A stretch of DNA of 64,000 nucleotides, taken from Fodinicola acaciae (GTDB lineage Bacteria > Actinomycetota > Actinomycetes > Mycobacteriales > HKI-0501). The stretch spans positions 558,001 to 622,000 of the forward strand of contig NZ_WOTN01000004.1 in the NCBI RefSeq assembly GCF_010993745.1. The letters are read 5' to 3'. The translations under genes were made by a program, and so were the position numbers. Below, piece after piece: positions 54,587 through 62,644 of the stretch (positions within the stretch are counted from its first letter, which is position 1; each line of letters begins with the position of its first letter). The notes under the pieces were generated by a model that was given only the letters and a program-made list of their open reading frames with translations, made no database searches and was not told the origin of the DNA.

Positions 54587-56185
54587 TCAGGCCGCTTCAG
54601 CGGCAGTGTTGATCTTGGTTGCGGAATTACTGTGGGCCAGCCGTTCGCGTGCCCGTTCGTATTGCTCGCGCCATTGCTGGCGTTGGGTGATGAGCTGGGA
54701 AAGTACGGTCACGACCGGCACCGGGTCGTCGTTGGGCCGTACTGGTTCCCAGATCCAGCGGGGGCGGCCGTTGGCGTCGAGCTCGTCGCGGGTGGCGCCT
54801 TCTGGCAGGTCGATGCCGGCCGCTTCGAGGACCAGGCGCACGACCTCTTTCCGGTCGGCGCGGTGCTGGTCGAGCGTTTTGCCGGTCCACTTGCGGGAGA
54901 CCAGGACGCGGCGGCCGCCGAGGCCGAGGGTGTGCCGCTTGTGCGCCTTACGCGGGCAGCAACCCGGCCGCATGCCGGCGTGTGCGTCTTTGGGCTGGAC
55001 GCCGTACCGGAGCCAGTTCGCGCACTCCGGCGAGCAAGGCAGCAGCCGGACCTGTTCGTGCAGTCGGCTGATGTGCGACTGCTGTGCGGCGCTGGGTTCG
55101 TCCGAGCCCGTACCGGCGGTAGCGCCGGCGGATATGGACTTGGTGAGGTATTTGCACAGGTAACCGATGGCACGGTCGGACTTGGGTCCACCGATCAGGC
55201 CCTGAACGTCAGTCTGCGTACCGAAAGTCAGCACGTGCGCCGGTTCGGCGTGCTCGTCGGCGTCGATCCGGTCCAGCGCGGCATCCCAGGTGACCAGCTC
55301 GTCCCCGGTGTCGGGGTCGACGTAGGTGCCGCCGCCGTCGCGGTAGGGTCGCCAGACCGGCAGCCGCGTCGTATAGACGGGCTTTTCGTGACTAGGCCAC
55401 CAAAGTTGAAAGTAGGTCGCGGCCACCACTTCCCGCATGACCGCTCGCGGGAAGGTGCCCCGCATGGCCACGTGCAGGTGAGGGGCCAGTCGTCGTTGTG
55501 GTTCGACGGCGGCGAAGTACTGGACGTTGTAGCCGACGCAGCGGCGCATGTTCTGCACCAGCCGGTCCCAGAGTTTGGAGAAATGCATGGCATCCAGCGC
55601 GGCCCGCCGGTAGTCGTAGGTGGACGGGTCGACCGGGGTGCCGTCCGGCCGCACTTTGCCGTAGCTCGGCAGCGTCACCGTCAGGAACGTCGACGGGCGG
55701 TAAACGGTGCCGTCGTTGCCGACGAAGGACCGGCCGACCGTGGTCTTGGCCATCGGCAGACGCGGCAGGTCCGGCATGTCTTGCCGGCGACGGGTGGAGC
55801 GGGACCGTACCGACCCCTCCTCCTCGGTACGGGCACCCTCCTCCCCGTCGCCGGAAACCTCGTCCTCCGCCTGGTCCAACTCGTTGCCACCACCGGCCAG
55901 CTCGTCCGCCTGGTCCAGCTCGTCGGCCTGGTCGTCGCCGGGGTCCGCGTCCAGGTGCCAACCCTCGCGGCACTGCTGAATCCGCAGCCGCCGAGCCCGG
56001 TCCGCGCACGGTGGGCATTTGCTGTCCAGCGTGGCGCCGCAGGGAATCGGCACGATCCGGGACTCACCCGTCGTGGAGTCGGTGAGCCGTTGCAGGACGG
56101 GCCGCACGCACACGCCGGTCGAGATGGCGACATCGCGCAGAGCTTCAGTGGTCATCAGCTCTGCGGGGATGCTCAGGACACCCAC
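54587..56185 (-). CDS. RepSA-like rolling-circle replication initiator
   Basis: A 532-residue replication initiator for the excised circle. A cysteine cluster near residues 58-61 (SKCPPCADRARR) precedes an acidic low-complexity insert (about 78-125). The HUH metal motif is APHLHVAMRG near residue 247, and the catalytic tyrosine lies in AIGYLCKYLTKS near residue 346. A second cysteine/His cluster (PCSPECANW, PGCCPRKAHKRH) follows. Matches RepSA of pSAM2 and relatives. GTG 56185 follows GGGAGG. The double-strand origin of such elements is often inside or beside rep; I could not locate it. Confidence 0.9.
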   Translation of the reverse strand: MGVLSIPAELMTTEALRDVAISTGVCVRPVLQRLTDSTTGESRIVPIPCGATLDSKCPPCADRARRLRIQQCREGWHLDADPGDDQADELDQADELAGGGNELDQAEDEVSGDGEEGARTEEEGSVRSRSTRRRQDMPDLPRLPMAKTTVGRSFVGNDGTVYRPSTFLTVTLPSYGKVRPDGTPVDPSTYDYRRAALDAMHFSKLWDRLVQNMRRCVGYNVQYFAAVEPQRRLAPHLHVAMRGTFPRAVMREVVAATYFQLWWPSHEKPVYTTRLPVWRPYRDGGGTYVDPDTGDELVTWDAALDRIDADEHAEPAHVLTFGTQTDVQGLIGGPKSDRAIGYLCKYLTKSISAGATAGTGSDEPSAAQQSHISRLHEQVRLLPCSPECANWLRYGVQPKDAHAGMRPGCCPRKAHKRHTLGLGGRRVLVSRKWTGKTLDQHRADRKEVVRLVLEAAGIDLPEGATRDELDANGRPRWIWEPVRPNDDPVPVVTVLSQLITQRQQWREQYERARERLAHSNSATKINTAAEAA

Positions 56186-56349
56186 GACGGGTCACCTCCC
56201 GGAGTCGGCGTGGTGGTGGGGCGGGTGGCGAGTTCGCTGGCGACGTGCGCCGCGTACGCATCCGGCCGGCAGTGCGGGCACGGGCCGAGGTTGGCCAGGT
56301 CGCCGAAGTCCAGGCAGGTCCAGCACTCGGGCATATGAATGTGGTTCAT
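56173..56349 (-). CDS. Small zinc-ribbon protein upstream of rep
   Basis: A 58-residue protein, MNHIHMPECWTCLDFGDLAN onward, with CxxC pairs ECWTC and PCPHC that could bind one zinc. Its start overlaps the preceding gene (ATGA) and its end overlaps rep by 13 bp, so it is part of the leftward operon. No family is recognised; small zinc proteins upstream of rep are common in these elements. Confidence 0.75.
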   Translation of the reverse strand: MNHIHMPECWTCLDFGDLANLGPCPHCRPDAYAAHVASELATRPTTTPTPGGDPSWVS

Positions 56350-56564
56350 TGCGGGTGCCTCCGAGGCCGCTGGCTCTCGTCCGGGTAGCCGTCCGGTGAG
56401 GTGTCCAGCAGCGGAATCACGTCGAGGTAGATGGTGAAGCGGTGCACGCCGCCGGGACCGGCACCTTGGTGCGGCTCCGATTTTTCGCTGATGTGAAACA
56501 GAAGCCGTACGGTTTGCAGCGCCACAGCGAGTTCGCGGTGGGTCCCGATCAGCGTCATTTTCAT
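56346..56564 (-). CDS. Small conserved-context AICE protein
   Basis: A 72-residue cytoplasmic protein starting MKMTLIGTHRELAVALQTVR at ATG 56564, 2 bp after the transfer gene stop. It has a mixed alpha/beta pattern up to IPLLDTSPDG and a basic tail. Family not recognised. Position between tra and rep and the ATGA coupling to the next gene support it. Confidence 0.7.
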   Translation of the reverse strand: MKMTLIGTHRELAVALQTVRLLFHISEKSEPHQGAGPGGVHRFTIYLDVIPLLDTSPDGYPDESQRPRRHPQ

Positions 56565-56566
56565 GG

Positions 56567-58138
56567 CTACGCGGCCTCCGGCCAGGTCTTCACAGGAGCA
56601 GCACCGCGACCGGCGGTGTGGAACTGCGCCATGGTGCGGATGTCGTCGTCATTCGGGTATCCGGCGCGTACTCGGACCGGTTCACGGACGCCTTCCAGCG
56701 CGACATAGCCGACGCCGGGAGTGCTCTCGGGGATCAGGTCGCAAACGGCCCCACGGTCACGTGCTCCCTTGCCGAGCACCAGATCCACCTGCTCGGCCTC
56801 AGTGAGCCGCAGCGCGATACGGGTCGGGAACAGGTCCCGGAACGGCACGGTTTCTTTGCGGGGGTCTTGTACGGCGCCGACGACCAGGACGCCGACCGCG
56901 CGGCCTTGGGACAGGATCAGCGCGAGCGCTTTGGCGATGCGTTGCTTGGCGTCTCGGTCGACGACGTAGGCGGACAGCGAGGCCAGCTCGTCAATGATGA
57001 TCAGGATCAGCGGGTCATCCGGCATCGGGACGTGCAGCCGGGACACTCCGCGTAGCCGTGCCTGCCGGCGCCGCAGTTCGGCTACCGCGTCCTCTAGGAA
57101 CTCGGCGTAGGCCAGTTCGTAGGACTTGCGTTTGTCGGCGTCTTTCTCGTCGTCGTCGCCGTAGCAGAACCGCTTGAACATCGCCGCGCCAAAGGCCAGT
57201 TCCATGCCGCCTTTCGGGTCGATAGCCCAAATCTCGACCGCGCCGGACCCGATAGCGGCGTCCAGGGAGCGGATGATCGACCACAGCACCGAGCCCTTAC
57301 CGGCGCCGGTCGCGCCGGAGATCAGGATGTGCGTACCGATCAGCCGCAGCAGCCACAACGACCGCCCCGCCAGCCCCGTACCGACCTCGACTACATCGGG
57401 TCGGCGCAATCCCTTACGTATCAACGCTTTCACCGCGTCGACCCGCTTGGCCGGGGCGTACTGCTCGCGATGACCGATCGGCAACGCCGCCAGGTCCGGC
57501 GACGGCGGCGACGGCAGCGCCGGAATCGGAGCCGCGAGTACGTCCCGGCGAAGGAAAACGAGGGTGAGGTCTTGCGGGCTGTTGACGATGACTCGGCAGG
57601 ACGCGGCTTTGAACACGTGCGCGAGTGCTTCGGCGGCGTCCTCGAAGTCTTTGGGGACTTGGCCGTAGATCATCCCGACGCGCACCAGGTCGTAGGCGTT
57701 GTCGGAGACGACCCGCCGCAGGACCGGCAGGTATTCCACTCCGGCGCAGTCGTCAGACAGGTCCGAGAGCACCATGGCCGGTTGCCAGTGCCGGCGGTAG
57801 ACCAACTCGCGACGCCAGGCCGAGCGGGTGGGTACGGCGACCCAGGTCCGAAACGCCGCCGGCCAGCGCCACCGCCACGCCACGAAAGCGAGAGCCAGAC
57901 CACCGAGATAGACCACGGCCGCCAGCCAGTGCACCGTACGACACAGCACCGCAGTCGTGACGATCAACGACGTCAGGAACGGATGCCGGCCCAGCAACAT
58001 CAGCAGCCGGCCGACCAGGACCGCGAGCCATTGCAGCAGAACCAGCCACAGCGGCGGTTTTTCCTTGGGGATCATCACCATTTCGGGCGGGTCTTTGCGG
58101 ACCGCCTTGCCGACACCGCCGATTCCACGCCCGATCAT
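56567..58138 (-). CDS. FtsK/SpoIIIE-type DNA transfer protein (TraSA-like)
   Basis: Hexameric DNA translocase that moves double-stranded element DNA between cells. The protein has 523 residues: two or three N-terminal transmembrane segments (LWLVLLQWLAVLVGRLLMLL, FLTSLIVTTAVLC and WLAAVVYLGGLALAFVAW) and a motor domain with Walker A LISGATGAGKGSVLWSII, WAIDPKGGMELAFG and Walker B PLILIIIDELASLSAY. ATG 58138 is chosen over GTG 58147 because it fits GGAGG and overlaps the preceding stop by ATGA. It acts at the membrane or hyphal tip. Confidence 0.94.
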   Translation of the reverse strand: MIGRGIGGVGKAVRKDPPEMVMIPKEKPPLWLVLLQWLAVLVGRLLMLLGRHPFLTSLIVTTAVLCRTVHWLAAVVYLGGLALAFVAWRWRWPAAFRTWVAVPTRSAWRRELVYRRHWQPAMVLSDLSDDCAGVEYLPVLRRVVSDNAYDLVRVGMIYGQVPKDFEDAAEALAHVFKAASCRVIVNSPQDLTLVFLRRDVLAAPIPALPSPPSPDLAALPIGHREQYAPAKRVDAVKALIRKGLRRPDVVEVGTGLAGRSLWLLRLIGTHILISGATGAGKGSVLWSIIRSLDAAIGSGAVEIWAIDPKGGMELAFGAAMFKRFCYGDDDEKDADKRKSYELAYAEFLEDAVAELRRRQARLRGVSRLHVPMPDDPLILIIIDELASLSAYVVDRDAKQRIAKALALILSQGRAVGVLVVGAVQDPRKETVPFRDLFPTRIALRLTEAEQVDLVLGKGARDRGAVCDLIPESTPGVGYVALEGVREPVRVRAGYPNDDDIRTMAQFHTAGRGAAPVKTWPEAA

Positions 58139-58329
58139 CGCGACCACCTCCGCGTACTGGTCGCGCGCAGGGTGCCGATAGCGAACAACTCGCCCTGTCC
58201 GGCGCAGGCACGGCAGTACGGCCCGACGACCTCCGGTGCCGGTCGGTAGAACTTGCCGCAGCCTTGGCAGTTGCCGGGTTTCCTATCGTTGCTGCTGCCC
58301 GTGTTTTGGGCAGACGTCTCCTGAGGCAT
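58135..58329 (-). CDS. Small zinc-finger protein upstream of tra
   Basis: A 64-residue protein from ATG 58329 with two CxxC pairs, NCQGCGKFY and YCRACAGQGELF, forming a probable single zinc ribbon, and a Ser/Arg tail. Its stop overlaps the tra start (ATGA). No known family; possibly a regulator or a transfer accessory protein. Confidence 0.75.
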   Translation of the reverse strand: MPQETSAQNTGSSNDRKPGNCQGCGKFYRPAPEVVGPYCRACAGQGELFAIGTLRATSTRRWSR

Positions 58330-58411
58330 GAATTCACATCCTTTGAGAAATAGCCCCAAAACTCCGGGGGCTGGAGGGCGGCGCCGAGCCGATGGTCCGG
58401 CGCCTGCCCTG

Positions 58412-58591
58412 TCAGAAGTCGTACGGTCCGTACGACAGACCCAAGCCGCGGTGAATCGCGCGCACGACCTCGGGATACTGCACGTTCAGCCGATCAAGAA
58501 TCTGTTTCGTCCACCGGTCATCCTCAGACCGGACAGCCAGCGTCAGCGCGTCCAGTTCCTCGCGCACGGTCGGAGGCGGCATCTTGTTCAT
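58412..58591 (-). CDS. Small helical AICE protein
   Basis: A 59-residue protein starting MNKMPPPTVREELDALTLAV at ATG 58591 and ending LSYGPYDF. It is charged and predicted helical. The start overlaps the upstream gene by ATGA, which together with protein-like composition supports it. Function unknown. An 82-bp gap follows before the next gene. Confidence 0.68.
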   Translation of the reverse strand: MNKMPPPTVREELDALTLAVRSEDDRWTKQILDRLNVQYPEVVRAIHRGLGLSYGPYDF

Positions 58592-58920
58592 GCCACGTCC
58601 TCCAGATCCGGTTTCACCGCGTCGGAGTACGAGCTGAGGGCATAGTGCTTGGCCATCGCCTCGCGGAAGATGTACAGCGCGTAGTAGTCGCCGAAGACCA
58701 CCTTGATGCCGTGATTGCTGTCCTCGTAGACGACTGCCGGCACGCCGAGCGATCGCAAGGCGTTGGCCAGGCGCTCAATCTCCGCCCTGCCCTCAGCGTC
58801 CGTACGGGCCGACACAACGCCACTGCCAGGATGGGGAACCGGCAGCTCCGGCACCCGCTCGCACAGGTCAGCCACGAAACGCAGGGTCGCAATCCTGCCG
58901 GCTCGTTCACTCGTGTTCAT
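58588..58920 (-). CDS. Hypothetical AICE protein
   Basis: A 110-residue soluble protein from ATG 58920 behind GGGAGGG. The middle reads ALRSLGVPAVVYEDSNHGIK followed by VVFGDYYALYIF, an alpha/beta pattern. Family not recognised. It overlaps the genes on both sides (14 bp upstream, 4 bp downstream) in the leftward operon. Confidence 0.75.
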   Translation of the reverse strand: MNTSERAGRIATLRFVADLCERVPELPVPHPGSGVVSARTDAEGRAEIERLANALRSLGVPAVVYEDSNHGIKVVFGDYYALYIFREAMAKHYALSSYSDAVKPDLEDVA

Positions 58921-59164
58921 GCTCGCCCTCCCCGATAGCCGCCATCATCTGCCGTGCCCTTTCCAGGTCGACCTCGCCGTACGCGTTGCGAACTCCGGAA
59001 ATCGACATGCCGGCCGCTTCAGCGATCTCGACCAACCTGTACTTGCGAGTCGTCGCCAGCTCTCGCGCGTACGCGACGAGTGCGCGTACAGTCGCGTCGG
59101 CCTCGTTCCGTGCGGCCACGAATTCCCGAATAGCGTCCAACAACGGATCAGGTCCGCGCCGCAT
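58907..59164 (-). CDS. Small helix-turn-helix protein
   Basis: An 85-residue protein with a likely helix-turn-helix: RELATTRKYRLVEIAEAAGM then SISGVRNAYGEVDLERAR. ATG 59164 is best placed behind GGGGG; GTG 59179 and ATG 59170 are alternatives. It lies between the Pra-like gene and the next hypothetical and probably regulates element genes or binds DNA during replication. Confidence 0.72.
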   Translation of the reverse strand: MRRGPDPLLDAIREFVAARNEADATVRALVAYARELATTRKYRLVEIAEAAGMSISGVRNAYGEVDLERARQMMAAIGEGEHEHE

Positions 59165-59188
59165 TCTCATCGCCCCCACACCCGGCGG

Positions 59189-59605
59189 TTACGCCGCAGC
59201 CGGCTGCGAAGCAGACGCCTTGCCGGTCGCCTTACCGGACACGGCACGGATGCCATCGGCGTACACGGAGAACGCGACGCGCGCTTTCGGGCCACTGTCA
59301 TCGATCCACGGCACGACCGACACGCCGGTCAGCTCGACCGCCGTGAACGGACCGCCGGGCAGGACCGGCTGGACCTCGGACGCGACCTTGACCTTGATCT
59401 CTCGCGAACCGTCCCGCGCCTCCGGATCGGCGTCGAAGACTGCGACCTGCCACAGCCGCATGCCGGTCGCCTTGTCCCGCTTGTGGTTGTCACCCCGCTT
59501 GACCTCGAAGTCCGTCACCGCCGAGACTCCGCCGGCCAGTACGCAGCCGTTCGGGCACAGCACCTCGAACGGGACCGCGAACCGCTGTCCAGGCTTGAAA
59601 GCCAT
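59189..59605 (-). CDS. Pra-like activator of replication, integration and excision
   Basis: A 138-residue protein starting MAFKPGQRFAVPFEVLCPNG with the landmarks GGVSAVTDFEVKR, RLWQVAVFDADPEARD and VSVVPWIDDSGPKARVAFSV. This pattern matches proteins described as Pra-type activators in pSAM2-like elements; Pra switches on rep, xis and int. ATG 59605 follows GGGAGG. It is the first gene of the leftward operon, and its promoter faces the XRE gene across a shared operator. I am fairly, not fully, sure of the family. Confidence 0.68.
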   Translation of the reverse strand: MAFKPGQRFAVPFEVLCPNGCVLAGGVSAVTDFEVKRGDNHKRDKATGMRLWQVAVFDADPEARDGSREIKVKVASEVQPVLPGGPFTAVELTGVSVVPWIDDSGPKARVAFSVYADGIRAVSGKATGKASASQPAAA

Positions 59606-59703
59606 GACTACCTCCCACTCTGTGTGTTGCGAGCAAAGAATTTCTCTCGCAGCAAAAGAAAACCGCAAAGAGTAGGGACTTCGTCACCACGTCAAGGGAC
59701 GTG

Positions 59704-59737
59704 TTGGGACGTTTCTGATAGTCTGTAAACGTCCCAA
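59704..59737. promoter_or_regulatory. Inverted-repeat operator between pra-like and XRE genes
   Basis: TTGGGACGTTT (59704-59714) and AAACGTCCCAA (59727-59737) form a perfect 11-bp inverted repeat with a 12-nt spacer. Extra half-sites GGGACGT at 59697-59703 and GCGTCCC at 59739-59745 flank it. Likely binding sites for the XRE regulator controlling both directions. Confidence 0.7.
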
Positions 59738-59762
59738 GGCGTCCCACGGGGAGGTACGGCGA

Positions 59763-60548
59763 ATGCCGAACGAACGGCTACGAGGGTCAATCACTGCCGC
59801 TGGGCTGCACCTCAAAGACGTGGCGAAGCACGTCGAGGTCAACCAGAAGACCGTCGAGCGTTGGATTATGAGCGGCCGGGTGCCGCACCGTACACACCGA
59901 TGGGCCGTCGCGAAGCTACTCGGTACGGACGAGGCGTACCTCTGGCCGGACGTTATGGACGAAACGCGAACGAAGGTCGCCAGCGAAGCGGAGTTCATCG
60001 CCCTTTACCCGAGCCGCATCGTCGTTCCACACGACCGCTGGCGGTCCCTCGTGGACAACGCCAGCGACTCACTGGACATCCTGGTGTACGCCGGACTGTT
60101 CCTACCGGATGGCGGTCATCCCGACCTTGCCGGCGCCATGATCAAGATGGGAGCCGAAGGCGGACGCGTCCGCGTACTTCTCGGCGACCCAGACGGCGAT
60201 GCCGTCGACCTGCGCGCCGAAGAAGAAGACATCGGCTCCAGCATGGCCGCGCGCGTCCTGCTCTCCCTGAACTACCTCAAGCCCGCGCTTGGCGCGCCAG
60301 GTGTCGAGGTTCGTTTGCATAACACCACGCTGTACAACTCGATCTATCGCGGCGACAACACGATGTACGTCAACACCCACGTCTACGGCGCGCCCGCCTC
60401 GCAATCACCCGTGCTGCACCTGCAACGGGTCCCCGGCGGGCGGCTCTTTGACCACTACCAGGCGAGCTTCGATCGAGTGTGGGACCTGGCCGTGCCGTAC
60501 GAACCGCAGCCCAAGCGACGCACGCCACGGCGTGAGAAGGTGAGTTAA
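59763..60548 (+). CDS. XRE regulator with C-terminal DUF5919 (PLD-like) domain
   Basis: A 261-residue protein. Residues 1-55 hold a helix-turn-helix (GSITAAGLHLKDVAKHVEVN then QKTVERWIMSGRVPHRTHRW). Residues 90-250 form the DUF5919 region, which resembles phospholipase-D-like folds (RVRVLLGDPDGDAVDLRAEE and MYVNTHVYGAPASQSPVLHL) and may sense or cut a phosphodiester ligand. It stands where pSAM2 has its repressor control, diverging from the Pra-like gene. Its TAA overlaps the NUDIX ATG by one base. Confidence 0.85.
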   Translation: MPNERLRGSITAAGLHLKDVAKHVEVNQKTVERWIMSGRVPHRTHRWAVAKLLGTDEAYLWPDVMDETRTKVASEAEFIALYPSRIVVPHDRWRSLVDNASDSLDILVYAGLFLPDGGHPDLAGAMIKMGAEGGRVRVLLGDPDGDAVDLRAEEEDIGSSMAARVLLSLNYLKPALGAPGVEVRLHNTTLYNSIYRGDNTMYVNTHVYGAPASQSPVLHLQRVPGGRLFDHYQASFDRVWDLAVPYEPQPKRRTPRREKVS

Positions 60549-61018
60549 TGCCGCGCATCGACTACTTCAACGACCCGAACGCGCCAGCGGCCAACAGCAT
60601 GGTGCCATCCGTCACCGCGATCGTCCCCGACGAGACCGGCGCAATCTTGATGGTCCACCGCACCGACAACAAGCTCTGGGCCGTACCCGGCGGAGGCGTC
60701 GACATCGGCGAAACAGTCGCCGACGCCGTGGTGCGCGAAGTCGAAGAAGAAACCGGCATCAACGTCGAGGTCACCGGACTGGTCGGCATCTACAGCAACC
60801 CGCACCACGTCATGGCCTACGACGACGGCGAAGTCCGGCAGCAGTTCTCCATGTGCTTCACCACCCGGATACTCGGCGGCACGCTCCGGACCAGCGACGA
60901 GACCAGCGAAGTCGTCTTCGTACAGCCCGCCGAGCTGGACAAGCTCAACATCCACCCGTCCATGCGCCTACGCATCGACCACTACCTAGAACACCGAACC
61001 GAGCCCTACATCGGCTAG
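60548..61018 (+). CDS. NUDIX hydrolase (Pif-like cargo)
   Basis: A 156-residue NUDIX enzyme with the full box GGGVDIGETVADAVVREVEE then ETGINVEV, and PSVTAIVPDETGAILMVHRT before it. It is coupled to the XRE gene (TAATG). In pSAM2 the immunity factor Pif also contains a NUDIX domain and blocks incoming transfer, so a similar role is possible. The alternative is hydrolysis of a nucleotide signal. Its 3' end overlaps the convergent HD gene by 33 bp. Confidence 0.88.
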   Translation: MPRIDYFNDPNAPAANSMVPSVTAIVPDETGAILMVHRTDNKLWAVPGGGVDIGETVADAVVREVEEETGINVEVTGLVGIYSNPHHVMAYDDGEVRQQFSMCFTTRILGGTLRTSDETSEVVFVQPAELDKLNIHPSMRLRIDHYLEHRTEPYIG

Positions 61019-61552
61019 CCGCCGCCGAGTACGGTCCACCGATCCCGCCAGGCTCTCCCGCGCCGCCGTGATGGCGCGATGCACGGGAGAGTCCTCGTCG
61101 TACCGCCGCAGAATCTCGGCCATGCGCTCATCGAACGACAACGGCTGACCTTGCGGACCGGTCGTCAGGTCCGCACAGACCAGCGCGTCCATGGTCGGGC
61201 CGTCCTCCAGCTCGAACGCCGCCAACTCCGCCGACAACCCACGTTCCGCGGCTTCAAACCGAGCCCCAGTGTGATGAGCAACCAGGCACACCAGGCGCTC
61301 CGGATAGCCCAGCTCACGAAGGTGCACCGCACCATCCAGCGAATGAAAGCCCATACGCGCGATCTCCGGCGCATACCCGATGTCATGCAGCCAGCCCGCC
61401 ATGACCAACAGCTCGCCGTCATCTTCCGGCACTGCCGGCGCCAGTACGGCCGCGCGGGCACCCACGGCCTGTAGATGCTTCCACCGGTCACCCAGCGACG
61501 ACACCAGCGCCTCAGCCAGCGCCTTCGCCTCCTGCAGACGTACCTCGACCAC
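60986..61552 (-). CDS. HD-domain phosphohydrolase
   Basis: A 188-residue HD-family protein with metal-binding HD in MAGWLHDIGYAPEIA near residue 56, the upstream His in RWKHLQAVGARA and downstream histidines in LVAHHTGARFEA. It starts at GTG 61552. It probably hydrolyses a phosphate ester or nucleotide. Convergent overlap (33 bp) with the NUDIX gene suggests the two evolved as a unit in the element cargo region. Confidence 0.85.
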   Translation of the reverse strand: MVEVRLQEAKALAEALVSSLGDRWKHLQAVGARAAVLAPAVPEDDGELLVMAGWLHDIGYAPEIARMGFHSLDGAVHLRELGYPERLVCLVAHHTGARFEAAERGLSAELAAFELEDGPTMDALVCADLTTGPQGQPLSFDERMAEILRRYDEDSPVHRAITAARESLAGSVDRTRRRLADVGLGSVF

Positions 61553-61801
61553 ACGATGAAGCTACTCGTACCAGCTCAAACGCAACCAACGACCACATGG
61601 CCACCTGCGGACCCGTTGTTTGTTTCGCATCAGCGACGAAGCCGACGCCGAATACCTGCGCCTCCGCGCGCTTGACCGGAGATTCACCAAGCGCCCGTGT
61701 TCGCTCCTCCTCCTGTCCAGTTCATCGCGAGGCCGGCTGAATAAGCAGGCGAGGGCGAAGCGCGTTCAGAGCTTGTCCCTCACGGCTTCATCGAGGAGAC
61801 C

Positions 61802-62023
61802 ATGCACCACGAACTGGCAAAGATCATCACAGACGCGGTCGGCGTCATATCTCGCGCGGCCGTCACCGTGCCAATCGTGTTACTGGTGATTCCGCTATGC
61901 GTCCTAATCGTCGTCGTATCGTTCGTGGTCTGGGCACAACGAAAGCCCGATCCGACGAACGACAGCGTAGGCGCGCGGCACGTCGAGATGGTTCGCGCAC
62001 TCTTGCGGCTCGACAAAAAGTAA
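61802..62023 (+). CDS. Small single-pass membrane protein
   Basis: A 73-residue protein starting MHHELAKIITDAVGVISRAA at ATG 61802 behind GAGGAGA, with one transmembrane segment near residues 22-45 (VPIVLLVIPLCVLIVVVSFV) and a charged C-terminal tail. No family recognised. Last gene of the element before attR; the 250 bp upstream (61553-61801) hold no supportable gene. Could be a spread or entry-exclusion protein, but that is a guess. Confidence 0.6.
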   Translation: MHHELAKIITDAVGVISRAAVTVPIVLLVIPLCVLIVVVSFVVWAQRKPDPTNDSVGARHVEMVRALLRLDKK

Positions 62024-62086
62024 ACGCTGGCGGCAGTACGGCCGGATTCTCTGCACTGGTTGACGAGTTGACCTCTCTTGGATCAA

Positions 62087-62133
62087 GAGCGCGCCTGCGG
62101 CGCGCTCGCCGCCGCCCGCCGCTGCGGGCGGCG
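62087..62133. repeat. Two adjacent GC-rich hairpins
   Basis: GAGCGCGC (62087-62094) pairs with GCGCGCTC (62100-62107), followed by CGCCGCCCGC (62110-62119) with GCGGGCGGCG (62124-62133). Confidence 0.75.
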
Positions 62134-62368
62134 CTGGGGCGCCGTCCTCGGACGACCGTCGCCGCTCGCGCCACTGGCGCGCAAGATCACGTAGAGGCCA
62201 GGCGTCAACGGCGGATCATGACCAGGTCGATGCCGAGCTGATCCAAGCCGCCGAGTCAGGCGAGATCGTGCAGCCGCGTCGTGCGTACTCGGGGGTCCTC
62301 GCCGGCCCCCGAACCCCCTGGCGCCTCCGAGAAGCCCGGTACGGATCTGGCGGTACGCGGCACTGGCC

Positions 62369-62484
62369 GGTCTTCCCGTCGACACCTCAAGGCATGCAGA
62401 TCAGGTCTCCAGGGTCAACCGGTGAGGCGTTGGTTGACCCTGGAGACCTGATCTGCACGGGCTACGCCTGCCGACGGGAAGACC
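62369..62484. repeat. 116-bp nested palindrome near attR
   Basis: The outer arms GGTCTTCCCGTCG (62369-62381) and CGACGGGAAGACC (62472-62484) enclose a perfect 25-bp inner inverted repeat (62396-62420 with 62432-62456, left arm beginning GCAGATCAGGTCTCC) around an 11-nt loop. The segments between outer and inner arms are not complementary. Confidence 0.88.
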
Positions 62485-62644
62485 AACCAGCACACTCATG
62501 ACGGGGAGCCGGCCGTGTCCTTTGCGTGCCCCTCACGTGCCCGGACTGGCGGTATCTCACGGGGAATGATCATGGTCGTACGGGGAATCCGTTACACACG
62601 GCGAAATTCCTGGCTCACGCGGGTACGGAGCGTGAAGGCTCGTA

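Larger units (their letters stand above)
62024..62644. other. Hairpin-rich non-coding end of the element
   Basis: About 620 bp without a supportable gene between the last element gene and attR. It contains two strong GC hairpins (62087-62133) and a 116-bp palindromic structure (62369-62484). Such a layout suits a single-strand origin, transfer locus or attP-arm function. Confidence 0.65.

Noticed and set aside
61553-61801. Short reading frame near 61620 in the element
   Set aside because: No ribosome binding site and no domain-like composition beyond a few residues; left unannotated.
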